Under the pieces are notes generated by a model. The model was not told the origin of the DNA and ran no database searches. It saw only the letters and a list, made by a program, of their open reading frames with translations. The translations under genes and the position numbers were made by a program. From Flammeovirgaceae bacterium (lineage in GTDB: Bacteria; Bacteroidota; Bacteroidia; Cytophagales; Cyclobacteriaceae), in contig QIEB01000511.1 in the NCBI GenBank assembly GCA_003229495.1, forward strand, positions 1-9,965: DNA of 9,965 bases. The letters run 5' to 3'. Below are positions 1 through 5,333 of this stretch, in pieces (within the stretch, counting starts at the first letter, position 1; the number at the start of each line of letters is the position of its first letter).

Positions 1-493
1 CCTGGTCATAATCCACCAGGTCCATCTTATTAACACAAAGTACCAGGTGCTTTATCTGCAATAAAGAAGCTATAAAAGCATGTCTGTTGGTCTGTTCTAC
101 TACCCCATGCCGGGCATCCACCAGCACAATGGCCAGGTTAGCGGTTGAAGCCCCGGTAACCATGTTACGAGTGTACTGAATATGACCTGGGGTATCCGCT
201 ATAATAAACTTCCTTCTTGGAGTAGCGAAGTAACGATAGGCCACATCGATGGTAATACCCTGCTCGCGTTCAGCCCTCAACCCATCGGTAAGCAATGCAA
301 GATTAACATAACCATCACCCATTTTCTCACTGGTCTTCTCAATCGCCTCCAACTGGTCCTGGAAGATCGCCTTTGAGTCAAACAGTAACCTCCCAATCAA
401 AGTGCTTTTACCGTCGTCCACACTACCGGCGGTGGTAAACCTCATGAGGTCCATGTTGAGATACTTTTCGGAACTGATATTATTATCGGACAT
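1..493 (-). CDS. cysN: Sulfate adenylyltransferase large subunit CysN (5' part, cut by window edge)
   Basis: This is the N-terminal 164 residues of the GTPase subunit of ATP sulfurylase. With CysD it makes adenosine 5'-phosphosulfate (APS) from ATP and sulfate in the cytoplasm, GTP hydrolysis driving the reaction. All visible GTPase motifs are intact: P-loop GSVDDGKST (residues 23-31), switch region EREQGITID (75-83), DTPGH (100-104) and NKMD (155-158). The ATG at 493-491 gives MSDNNISSEKYLNMDLMRFT, a usual start for the family. The remaining part of the protein lies beyond base 1. It is the third gene of the cysC-cysD-cysN operon, separated from cysD by an unusual octamer tandem array. No Shine-Dalgarno is visible. 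EF-Tu-like GTPases share these motifs, but the adjacent cysD settles the identity. Confidence 0.96.
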   Translation of the reverse strand, partial: MSDNNISSEKYLNMDLMRFTTAGSVDDGKSTLIGRLLFDSKAIFQDQLEAIEKTSEKMGDGYVNLALLTDGLRAEREQGITIDVAYRYFATPRRKFIIADTPGHIQYTRNMVTGASTANLAIVLVDARHGVVEQTNRHAFIASLLQIKHLVLCVNKMDLVDYDQ

Positions 494-502
494 TTCTTTT
501 CT

Positions 503-662
503 CTATTGTTCTACTGCTCTATTATTCTATTGTTCTATTAATCTATTGTTCTATTGTTCCCCTGTTCTATTGTTCTATTGTTCCCCTGTTCTATTGCTCC
601 CCTGTTCCCCTGTTCTATTGTTCCCCTGTTCTATTGCTCCCCTGTTCCCCTGTTCTACTGTT
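503..662. repeat. Octamer tandem array, 20 units of 8 bp, between cysD and cysN
   Basis: The gap between cysD and cysN is a head-to-tail array of exactly 20 octamers. On the plus strand there are two main unit types, CTATTGTT and CCCCTGTT, with a few variants (CTATTGCT, CTACTGTT, CTACTGCT, CTATTATT, CTATTAAT). On the transcribed cys strand they read AACAATAG and AACAGGGG. There is higher-order structure. A 24-bp block at 543-566 is repeated exactly at 567-590. A 40-bp block at 583-622 is repeated at 623-662 with one mismatch. The cysN-proximal end is mostly the CTATTGTT type; the cysD-proximal end is rich in CCCC units. The array abuts the cysD stop codon and stops 9 bases short of the cysN start. 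Slipped-strand expansion is the likely origin; any function is unknown. Confidence 0.97.
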
Positions 663-1568
663 CTAAAAGTAGCCTTCTTTCTTCCTATCCTCCATAGCGG
701 TTTCTGATCGCTTATCATCCACCCGGCCCCCTCTTTCAGTCACCAAAGCCGATGCTACCTCTTGAATAATTGCTTCCACGTTACTCGCTGTAGACTCTAC
801 CGCCCCGGTACAGGTCATGTCACCCACTGTCCTAAATCTTACGGTACGTTCGTTGAAAGATTCGTGATCCTGTGCATTGATAAAATCGCTTTTAGCTAAT
901 AATATTCCGTTGCGATCCAATATTTCTCTCTGATGACTAAAATAAATACTGGGGATCTCTAGACCCTCTAATGATATATATTGCCAGACATCCATTTCTG
1001 TCCAGTTGCTTATGGGAAATACCCTGAAATGCTCACCAGGTTGCTTCTTCCCATTCAGAATGTTCCACAGTTCTGGTCTTTGATTTTTCGGGTCCCATTG
1101 TCCAAACTCATCTCTGTGAGAAAGAAAACGCTCCTTTGCCCTGGCTTTTTCTTCATCTCTTCTGGCACCGCCAAAAGCTGCATCGAACTGATGCTCTTCG
1201 AGGGCGTCTAAAAGGGTGGTAGTTTGCAGATTGTTTCTGCTGGCACTTGTTCCGCTTTCCTCTGCTACCCTGCCTTGATCAATAGAATCCTGTACACTTC
1301 TCACTATTAAACGGGTCCCTACCTGCCCCACTAATTTATCCCTAAATGCTATGGTTTCGGGGAAATTGTGCTCGGTATCGATGTGCATCAAAGGGAATGG
1401 GATCTTAGCCGGCCAAAATGCCTTTTGTGCTAACCGCAGCATAATTATGGAGTCCTTTCCAGCTGAAAATAACAAAACCGGGCGTTCGAATTGTGAGGCG
1501 ATTTCACGCATGATGAATATAGCCTCTGACTCCAGTTGCTTTAAGTGAGTTAGATTGTACGAATACAT
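663..1568 (-). CDS. cysD: Sulfate adenylyltransferase small subunit CysD
   Basis: This is the catalytic subunit of ATP sulfurylase, a PP-loop (PAPS reductase/N-type ATP pyrophosphatase) family protein that joins sulfate to AMP from ATP, giving APS and pyrophosphate. The PP-loop SAGKDS is at residues 35-40. The family block FGGARRDEEK lies at about 132-141, followed by WDPKNQRPELW, the segment RVFPISNWTEMDVWQYI, the TGAVES motif near 255-260 and a C-terminal KKEGYF that matches the family end. The 301-residue length equals the usual size, so the gene is complete. The ATG at 1568-1566 lies 13 bases after the cysC stop, so the two genes are surely cotranscribed. There is no Shine-Dalgarno, only an A/T-rich leader, as expected in Bacteroidota. 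The TAG stop is immediately followed by the octamer array. Confidence 0.97.
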   Translation of the reverse strand: MYSYNLTHLKQLESEAIFIMREIASQFERPVLLFSAGKDSIIMLRLAQKAFWPAKIPFPLMHIDTEHNFPETIAFRDKLVGQVGTRLIVRSVQDSIDQGRVAEESGTSASRNNLQTTTLLDALEEHQFDAAFGGARRDEEKARAKERFLSHRDEFGQWDPKNQRPELWNILNGKKQPGEHFRVFPISNWTEMDVWQYISLEGLEIPSIYFSHQREILDRNGILLAKSDFINAQDHESFNERTVRFRTVGDMTCTGAVESTASNVEAIIQEVASALVTERGGRVDDKRSETAMEDRKKEGYF

Positions 1569-1581
1569 GTTTAAATAAAAT

Positions 1582-2176
1582 CTATTGAGGTTTGATCTTT
1601 GGGAGGATTTGGTCTAATAGTTGGGCCTGACATTCTTCAATGCTGTGAAGGTCCGTCCTTATTTCCAATGACGGTTCAACAGGATCTTCAAAGGGTGCAT
1701 CAATTCCCGTAAATTTCTTGATCTCACCTTTCCGGGCTTTTGCATACAACCCCTTTACATCCCTTTGTTCGCATACTGCCAGGGGGCAATTTATGAAGGT
1801 CTCGTAAAAAAGGTCATCACCAATAATCTCTCGGGCCATGGAACGGATAGCGGCAGTAGGACTTATTAGCGAGCAAATGGTAACTACTCCACAATCGGCA
1901 AACAGTTTAGAAACCTCGGCCGCTCTTCGAATATTCTCAGTTCGATCTTCATCAGTAAATCCAAGATTGTTATTTATGCCAGATCTGAGGTTGTCACCGT
2001 CCAAAAGTTTAGTGAGATACCCCATCTCAAATAAGTTATTTTCCAAGGAACGCGCCAGGGTGCTCTTTCCGGAACCAGAAAGTCCTACCATCCATTACTA
2101 TAGCCCGCTGTTGGTTCAACTTTTCCTTCTGCACTCTATTGAGAATGGTGTCGAAAATCGGATAAATATGTTCCAC
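1582..2176 (-). CDS. cysC: Adenylylsulfate kinase CysC, with an apparent frameshift just before the P-loop
   Basis: CysC phosphorylates APS to PAPS. The continuous frame from ATG 2091 to TAG 1582 gives 169 residues, with P-loop GLSGSGKST (3-11), DGDNLRSGINNNLGF (31-45), the SLISP segment (75-79) and the lid region around KGLYAKARKGEIKKFTG (113-129). That frame starts abruptly at the P-loop strand, about 30 residues shorter than CysC proteins of this type. The missing N-terminus is present upstream in another frame. From GTG 2176 it reads MEHIYPIFDTIL, then NRVQKEKLNQQRAIVM, which is the family's usual lead-in. The two frames fail to join at 2092, where the expected V-M-W-M-V-G-L reads V-M-(G)-M-V-G-L, as if two bases of a Trp codon were lost. 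The gene may be a real mutant, may restart at 2091, or may reflect a sequence error. It is first in the cysC-D-N operon. Confidence 0.87.
2089..2095 (-). other. Frameshift junction in cysC
   Basis: On the minus strand the upstream frame ends with codons GTA ATG (to 2093). A single unpaired G follows at 2092, and then the downstream frame begins with ATG GTA GGA (from 2091). Family proteins have a hydrophobic residue plus Trp just before the Gly-Leu-Ser-Gly-Ser-Gly-Lys P-loop, so the simplest repair is restoring two bases (ATG TGG ATG), not removing one. The upstream frame continues only about 19 codons past this point before meeting TAA inside cysC. Confidence 0.75.
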
Positions 2177-2214
2177 TACCTTGTTAAAAATTAAATTGAG
2201 TAAATATTAAGGCA

Positions 2215-2222
2215 CAAAAATA
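2215..2222 (-). promoter_or_regulatory. Candidate -7 box for the cysC-cysD-cysN operon
   Basis: The minus strand reads TATTTTTG here, matching the Bacteroidota TAnnTTTG -7 element. It lies about 38 bases before the GTG start of cysC, giving a leader of roughly 30 bases. A -33 TTTG at the usual spacing is not evident; the nearest one is about 29 bases upstream, which is too far. The call therefore rests on the -7 box and its position alone. Confidence 0.4.
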
Positions 2223-2262
2223 GTATTAATATTTGATAATTTTAAACTTTTCAAATATTTGC

Positions 2263-2270
2263 TACCTTTG
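2263..2270 (+). promoter_or_regulatory. Candidate -7 box for cysQ
   Basis: TACCTTTG matches the Bacteroidota TAnnTTTG -7 element and sits 26 bases before the cysQ ATG, which would give a short leader of about 20 bases. A TTTG at 2232-2235 could serve as -33, but the 27-base spacing is longer than usual. It forms a divergent pair with the minus-strand box at 2215-2222, so both cys transcription units would start from this 120-base A/T-rich intergenic region. Confidence 0.5.
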
Positions 2271-2296
2271 AGGGTCATTAAACCAAAAGTAGACTC

Positions 2297-3067
2297 ATGA
2301 ATCACCAAATACAATTGGCAAAAATAGTATCAATTGCCAAATTAGCAGGCAAAGCCATATTAAATATTTATCACCATAGTGAATTTTCCCAGGTAGTGGA
2401 TTTTAAGAGCGATAACTCCCCACTGACACTGGCCGATAAAGCAGCGCATGATGTGATTGTCGAACACCTCGACAAGGTTTATCCCGACATTCCAATCATC
2501 TCCGAGGAAGGCGCTGAAATCCCCTATGAGGAGAGAAAAGAATATCAACAATTTTGGTTAGTTGACCCTTTAGATGGCACCAAAGAGTTCATTAAAAGGA
2601 ATGGAGAATTTACTGTCAATATTGCGCTAATAGAAAATGGAGCTCCTGTGTTGGGAGTAGTTTACCTGCCAGTAGTGGATGTCACCTACTATGGCCAGAA
2701 CGAATCTGGTGCCTTTTTGACCGAAGGAGCTTCTGAACCCCGCCAAATTAAGATCAATTATAAAGACACCAACAGAATTGCTGTCCGGAGCAAATCACAT
2801 CCATCCCCGGAAGAGGAAATTGTTTTGGACCAATACCAGGTGGTGGAAAGTATTTCCCGGGGAAGTTCCTTGAAGTTTTGCATGGTGGCCGAGGGTAAAG
2901 CTGATATTTATTATAGACATGGACCAACCATGGAGTGGGATACTGCTGCCGGGCAGGCGGTAGTTGAAGCAGCGGGCGGAAAGGTTTTTGCGGGCACAGG
3001 TCCTGAGCTATTTACCTACAATAAGTCTAGTCTACTGAATAGTAGTTTTTTGTGTTTGGGGTTCTAG
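2297..3067 (+). CDS. cysQ: 3'(2'),5'-bisphosphate nucleotidase CysQ
   Basis: This is a magnesium-dependent, lithium-sensitive type phosphatase of the inositol monophosphatase superfamily. It removes the 3'-phosphate of PAP (to AMP) or PAPS (to APS). Motifs in order are SPLTLADKAAHD (residues 41-52), the metal-binding Glu in SEEG (69-72), the metal site DPLDGTKEF (90-98), GSSLKFCMVAEGKAD (189-203) and the distal metal motif MEWDTAAGQAVVEAAGG (212-228). At 256 residues it is complete, and the GSSLKFC and WDTAAG blocks favour CysQ over a plain inositol monophosphatase. The ATG start follows a candidate -7 box with no Shine-Dalgarno. It is divergent from cysC, so PAPS production and PAP removal are encoded back to back. 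A stem-loop begins at its stop codon. Confidence 0.96.
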   Translation: MNHQIQLAKIVSIAKLAGKAILNIYHHSEFSQVVDFKSDNSPLTLADKAAHDVIVEHLDKVYPDIPIISEEGAEIPYEERKEYQQFWLVDPLDGTKEFIKRNGEFTVNIALIENGAPVLGVVYLPVVDVTYYGQNESGAFLTEGASEPRQIKINYKDTNRIAVRSKSHPSPEEEIVLDQYQVVESISRGSSLKFCMVAEGKADIYYRHGPTMEWDTAAGQAVVEAAGGKVFAGTGPELFTYNKSSLLNSSFLCLGF

Positions 3068-3116
3068 TGTTAATTTAGACTTGGTTTGGCTAAAGTATGC
3101 TTAACTTAACACTAGA
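3063..3116 (+). terminator. Candidate stem-loop terminator after cysQ
   Basis: TCTAGTGTTAA (3063-3073) and TTAACACTAGA (3106-3116) are a perfect 11-bp inverted repeat. Beyond one mismatch it extends inward by TTA/TAA, leaving a loop of about 22 bases. The left arm includes the cysQ TAG stop. The right arm is followed, after about ten bases, by a T-rich run (3126-3143). The stem is A/T-rich and the T run is not immediately adjacent, so this is a plausible but not classical intrinsic terminator. It could also be a regulatory or RNA-processing hairpin. Confidence 0.45.
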
Positions 3117-3173
3117 TGCTTCTTGATTCTATTTTTATTTTTCAGGTACCGTTCCATACGCTCAATACAATGC

Positions 3174-3199
3174 ATAATCCTGATTAAATCAAGGATTAT
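3174..3199. other. Compact imperfect palindrome upstream of ccmB
   Basis: ATAATCCT (3174-3181) pairs with AGGATTAT (3192-3199). The stem continues through GAT/ATC around a TAA loop, with one bulged A. It lies 41 bases before the ccmB ATG. It could be a second hairpin terminator for cysQ, an operator for the ccm operon, or a feature of the ccm leader RNA; the sequence alone does not decide. The rest of the 3068-3240 gap shows no convincing promoter or small ORF. Confidence 0.4.
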
Positions 3200-3240
3200 T
3201 GCCAATCGTACTTTACTTTTACGGGATACCTAATTATCCA

Positions 3241-3909
3241 ATGCTGCTGCACGAGGTTTCGGAGCTTTTGAAGAAAGAATTTACCATTGAGCTAAGGCAA
3301 AAATACGCCCTTAATGGTATTTTACTTTATTTGGCCAGTACGGTTTTTATCTGTTACTTAAGCTTTAACCTTCAGTCCAACCAACTGCTCCCCATTACCT
3401 GGAATGCTTTGTTTTGGATTATTATACTGTTCACCGCGATAAGTGCGGTGGCCAAAAGTTTTTTACAGGAATCCCCTGGACAGTTTATTTATTACTATAC
3501 CATAGCCAGTGGTCAAAGTATCATTACAGCGAAGATGATCTATTATAGTATACTGTTGATTGGCTTGGGTTTAATTGGGTTCGCCTTTTATGGAATGGTG
3601 CTGGGTAACCCCGTCCAAAACTCCTGGCTTTTTATAGTTAATATCATACTAGGATCTATTGGGATGGCCACCACCTTGACCCTGGTTTCAAGCATCGCCT
3701 CCAAGGCGCAAAATAATCAAACGCTATTGGCGGTGTTGGGATTACCGCTTCTGATACCGGTATTGCTTATGAGTATTAAGATTTCAAAGAACGCCTTGGA
3801 TGGCTTGGCGTGGTCTGACAGTTACAATGAACTAGCGGTGATTTGTTCGATTGATGCCATTGTTTGTACTCTATCCATTATTTTGTTCCCCTATATATGG
3901 AGAAGCTAG
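3241..3909 (+). CDS. ccmB: Heme exporter / cytochrome c maturation membrane protein CcmB
   Basis: CcmB is the membrane subunit of the CcmAB ABC complex of cytochrome c maturation System I, which powers release of heme-loaded CcmE. The 222-residue protein has about six hydrophobic segments: after a charged N-terminus (KKEFTIELRQKYALNG), near residues 23-40, 55-75, 87-120, 125-150, 165-180 and 200-220. The segment QNNQTLLAVLGLPLLIPVLL is characteristic of the family. The ATG at 3241 is preferred because it begins right before the conserved cytoplasmic helix and gives the normal length; an upstream in-frame TTG at 3199 would add 14 poorly fitting residues. ccmC follows after 10 bases. The partner ATPase gene ccmA is not in the window. 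Confidence 0.9.
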   Translation: MLLHEVSELLKKEFTIELRQKYALNGILLYLASTVFICYLSFNLQSNQLLPITWNALFWIIILFTAISAVAKSFLQESPGQFIYYYTIASGQSIITAKMIYYSILLIGLGLIGFAFYGMVLGNPVQNSWLFIVNIILGSIGMATTLTLVSSIASKAQNNQTLLAVLGLPLLIPVLLMSIKISKNALDGLAWSDSYNELAVICSIDAIVCTLSIILFPYIWRS

Positions 3910-3919
3910 CCCTGATCGT

Positions 3920-4588
3920 ATGAAAAAGCTCTGGTGGAAAATACTATGCGTTTTACTGCTCTTATACACAGTTATTGGTGGCTTATTGATGGAAGTACCT
4001 CGATTACACATATTGAATGAATCCATTCGCAACACATTTTTCCATGTACCCATGTGGTTGGGCATGATGATCTTACTTTTGATTTCAGCGGCATACTCTA
4101 TATTATATTTAAAAAAACCGTCCGTGCGTTACGATTGCTACGCATCTGAATTTGCTAAGGCCGGGATCCTATTCGGGGTACTGGGGGTGACTACCGGAAT
4201 GATTTGGGCGAATTTCACCTGGGGGTCTGCCTGGAGTGGAGATCCCAAACAAAATAACGCCGCAATTGTCCTGCTCATCTACTTTGCTTACCTCCTTTTG
4301 CGTGGATCCATCAAAGATCCTCAACAGCGTTCTCGAATCGGTGCTGTATACAATATATTGGCGTTTGCCACTCTTATTCCATTGCTTTATATTTTACCTG
4401 GATTAACCGATTCCCTGCATCCGGGGAGCGGCGGAAATGCCGCCTTTGGTGATATCGATTTGGATAACAGATTGCGGTTAGTGTTTTATCCCGCAGTAAT
4501 TGGTTGGACACTTCTGGGTGTATGGTTAGCAACTTTAGGTATACGTATCCAATTAATTCAAAACCATCTGAAATATTCTGAACAGTAA
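3920..4588 (+). CDS. ccmC: Heme-handling membrane protein CcmC (CcmC/CcsA family)
   Basis: CcmC binds heme at its outer face and attaches it to CcmE. The 222-residue protein has six predicted membrane segments. Two candidate axial ligands are His42 (FFHVPMW) and His167 (DSLHPGSGGN), placed like the conserved pair of the family. The tryptophan-rich WWD-type segment between them is WANFTWGSAWSGDPKQNN (residues 96-113). It keeps W101, W105 and Asp108-Pro-Lys but is poorer in Trp than the proteobacterial form. The ATG at 3920 is chosen because it starts the usual MKKLWWKIL N-terminus 10 bases after ccmB. An open frame from 3851 exists, but it overlaps ccmB and adds non-homologous residues. The gene is sometimes annotated ccsA in this phylum. 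Confidence 0.92.
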   Translation: MKKLWWKILCVLLLLYTVIGGLLMEVPRLHILNESIRNTFFHVPMWLGMMILLLISAAYSILYLKKPSVRYDCYASEFAKAGILFGVLGVTTGMIWANFTWGSAWSGDPKQNNAAIVLLIYFAYLLLRGSIKDPQQRSRIGAVYNILAFATLIPLLYILPGLTDSLHPGSGGNAAFGDIDLDNRLRLVFYPAVIGWTLLGVWLATLGIRIQLIQNHLKYSEQ

Positions 4589-4592
4589 CATC

Positions 4593-4823
4593 ATGAAAAA
4601 ATTATTCTTAATTGTTATGCTATTTTACGCACTCCATGCCAACGCTCAGGAAAGCTATGCGGGACCAGAAGACACCAAAGTGGAAATGGCGGAGCAACTC
4701 AGATCCAGTGGTAAAATATACGTGGTGGTGGCAGTATTGAGCACGGTGTTATTAGGTATGATACTTTACGCCATCACTTTAGATAGGCGTATCAATAAGT
4801 TGGAAAAAGAGGTTAAAGAATAG
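4593..4823 (+). CDS. Small CcmD-like membrane protein
   Basis: This 76-residue protein has an N-terminal signal-like segment (residues 1-18, possible cleavage after ANA) and a short polar stretch (19-40). A single membrane helix (about 42-61) follows, and then a charged tail RRINKLEKEVKE that could form a short coiled coil. Its size, its topology and its position between ccmC and ccmE, 4 bases after ccmC, match the small CcmD family proteins annotated in Bacteroidota. In proteobacteria CcmD helps release heme-loaded CcmE from CcmC and CcmAB. Sequence similarity to proteobacterial CcmD is too weak to judge by eye, so the function is inferred mainly from context. The presence of both a signal-like segment and a second helix is unlike the classical single-helix CcmD. 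Confidence 0.8.
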   Translation: MKKLFLIVMLFYALHANAQESYAGPEDTKVEMAEQLRSSGKIYVVVAVLSTVLLGMILYAITLDRRINKLEKEVKE

Positions 4824-4895
4824 AGAAAGTTTATTCCAATTGTTAACCGACTTGGGGTAGTTTTAAGTAATTTCAACCCTCTGATAAGCTCCAAA

Positions 4896-5306
4896 ATGAA
4901 AAAATCACATATTCTGGGAATTGTGGTAATCGCCATCGCCATTGGTATTATAATGACCACAGCCGGAGATGCAAGTTCCTATGTGACCTTTCGTCAAGCT
5001 ATTGATATGGCTTCGGTAGGCAACGATGGTAAAATTCATGTGGTTGGTACCCTAAAAAAAACCCCCAGCGGCTCGGTAGAGGGCATTGAAACTTCGGAGG
5101 ACAAGCTATCCTTTTCTTTTATTATGTTGGATGCTGATTTAATGGAACAGAAGGTATATTATATGGAGCCAATGCCCATAGACTTTCTTAAGTCCGAACA
5201 GGTAGTAGTGGTGGGTGCCTACCACGATGAACTCTTTATAGCCGACAAGATCTTGCTAAAGTGTCCTTCAAAATATCAGGAAGAGGAGATAAGCATCAGT
5301 TCATAG
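4896..5306 (+). CDS. ccmE: Cytochrome c maturation heme chaperone CcmE, CxxxY variant
   Basis: CcmE is the membrane-anchored periplasmic chaperone that receives heme covalently from CcmC and passes it to CcmF. The 136-residue protein has an N-terminal anchor (about 6-22). The OB-fold domain contains VTFRQAIDMA, GKIHVVGTLKK and EQVVVVGAYHDELFIADKILLKCPSKY. Classical CcmE has a heme-binding His in a (L)AKHDENY-like motif. Here the aligned position is Cys123 with Tyr127, giving CPSKY. This CxxxY form is known from the variant System I of archaea and some sulfate reducers such as Desulfovibrio, where the Cys carries the heme. His110 lies nearby but not at the equivalent position. The gene starts 72 bases after the ccmD-like gene and ends 27 bases before ccmF. 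The ATG is preceded only by A-rich sequence. Confidence 0.9.
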   Translation: MKKSHILGIVVIAIAIGIIMTTAGDASSYVTFRQAIDMASVGNDGKIHVVGTLKKTPSGSVEGIETSEDKLSFSFIMLDADLMEQKVYYMEPMPIDFLKSEQVVVVGAYHDELFIADKILLKCPSKYQEEEISISS

Positions 5307-5333
5307 CAAATCCTCCCGCCAGTTTCAAGGCAT

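Noticed and set aside
503..662. CRISPR array or intergenic small-RNA repeat
   Set aside because: The units are 8 bp with no unique spacers and no cas genes nearby; this is a simple tandem repeat.
402..707. Plus-strand open frame with a repetitive protein rich in LLFYCSPV-like octads
   Set aside because: It is the antisense reading of the octamer array and the cysN and cysD ends. Octamer units lacking stops on this strand keep any frame open; there is no independent coding evidence.
3199..3240. N-terminal extension of ccmB from TTG 3199
   Set aside because: It adds residues absent from the family and would overlap the palindrome; ATG 3241 gives the normal length and start.
3851..3919. Upstream start for ccmC overlapping ccmB
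   Set aside because: The extra residues are just ccmB DNA read in another frame; ATG 3920 begins the expected N-terminus.
4824..4895. Possible promoter or small gene in the 72-base gap before ccmE
   Set aside because: No TAnnTTTG box, stem-loop or convincing reading frame was seen; the genes are probably cotranscribed.
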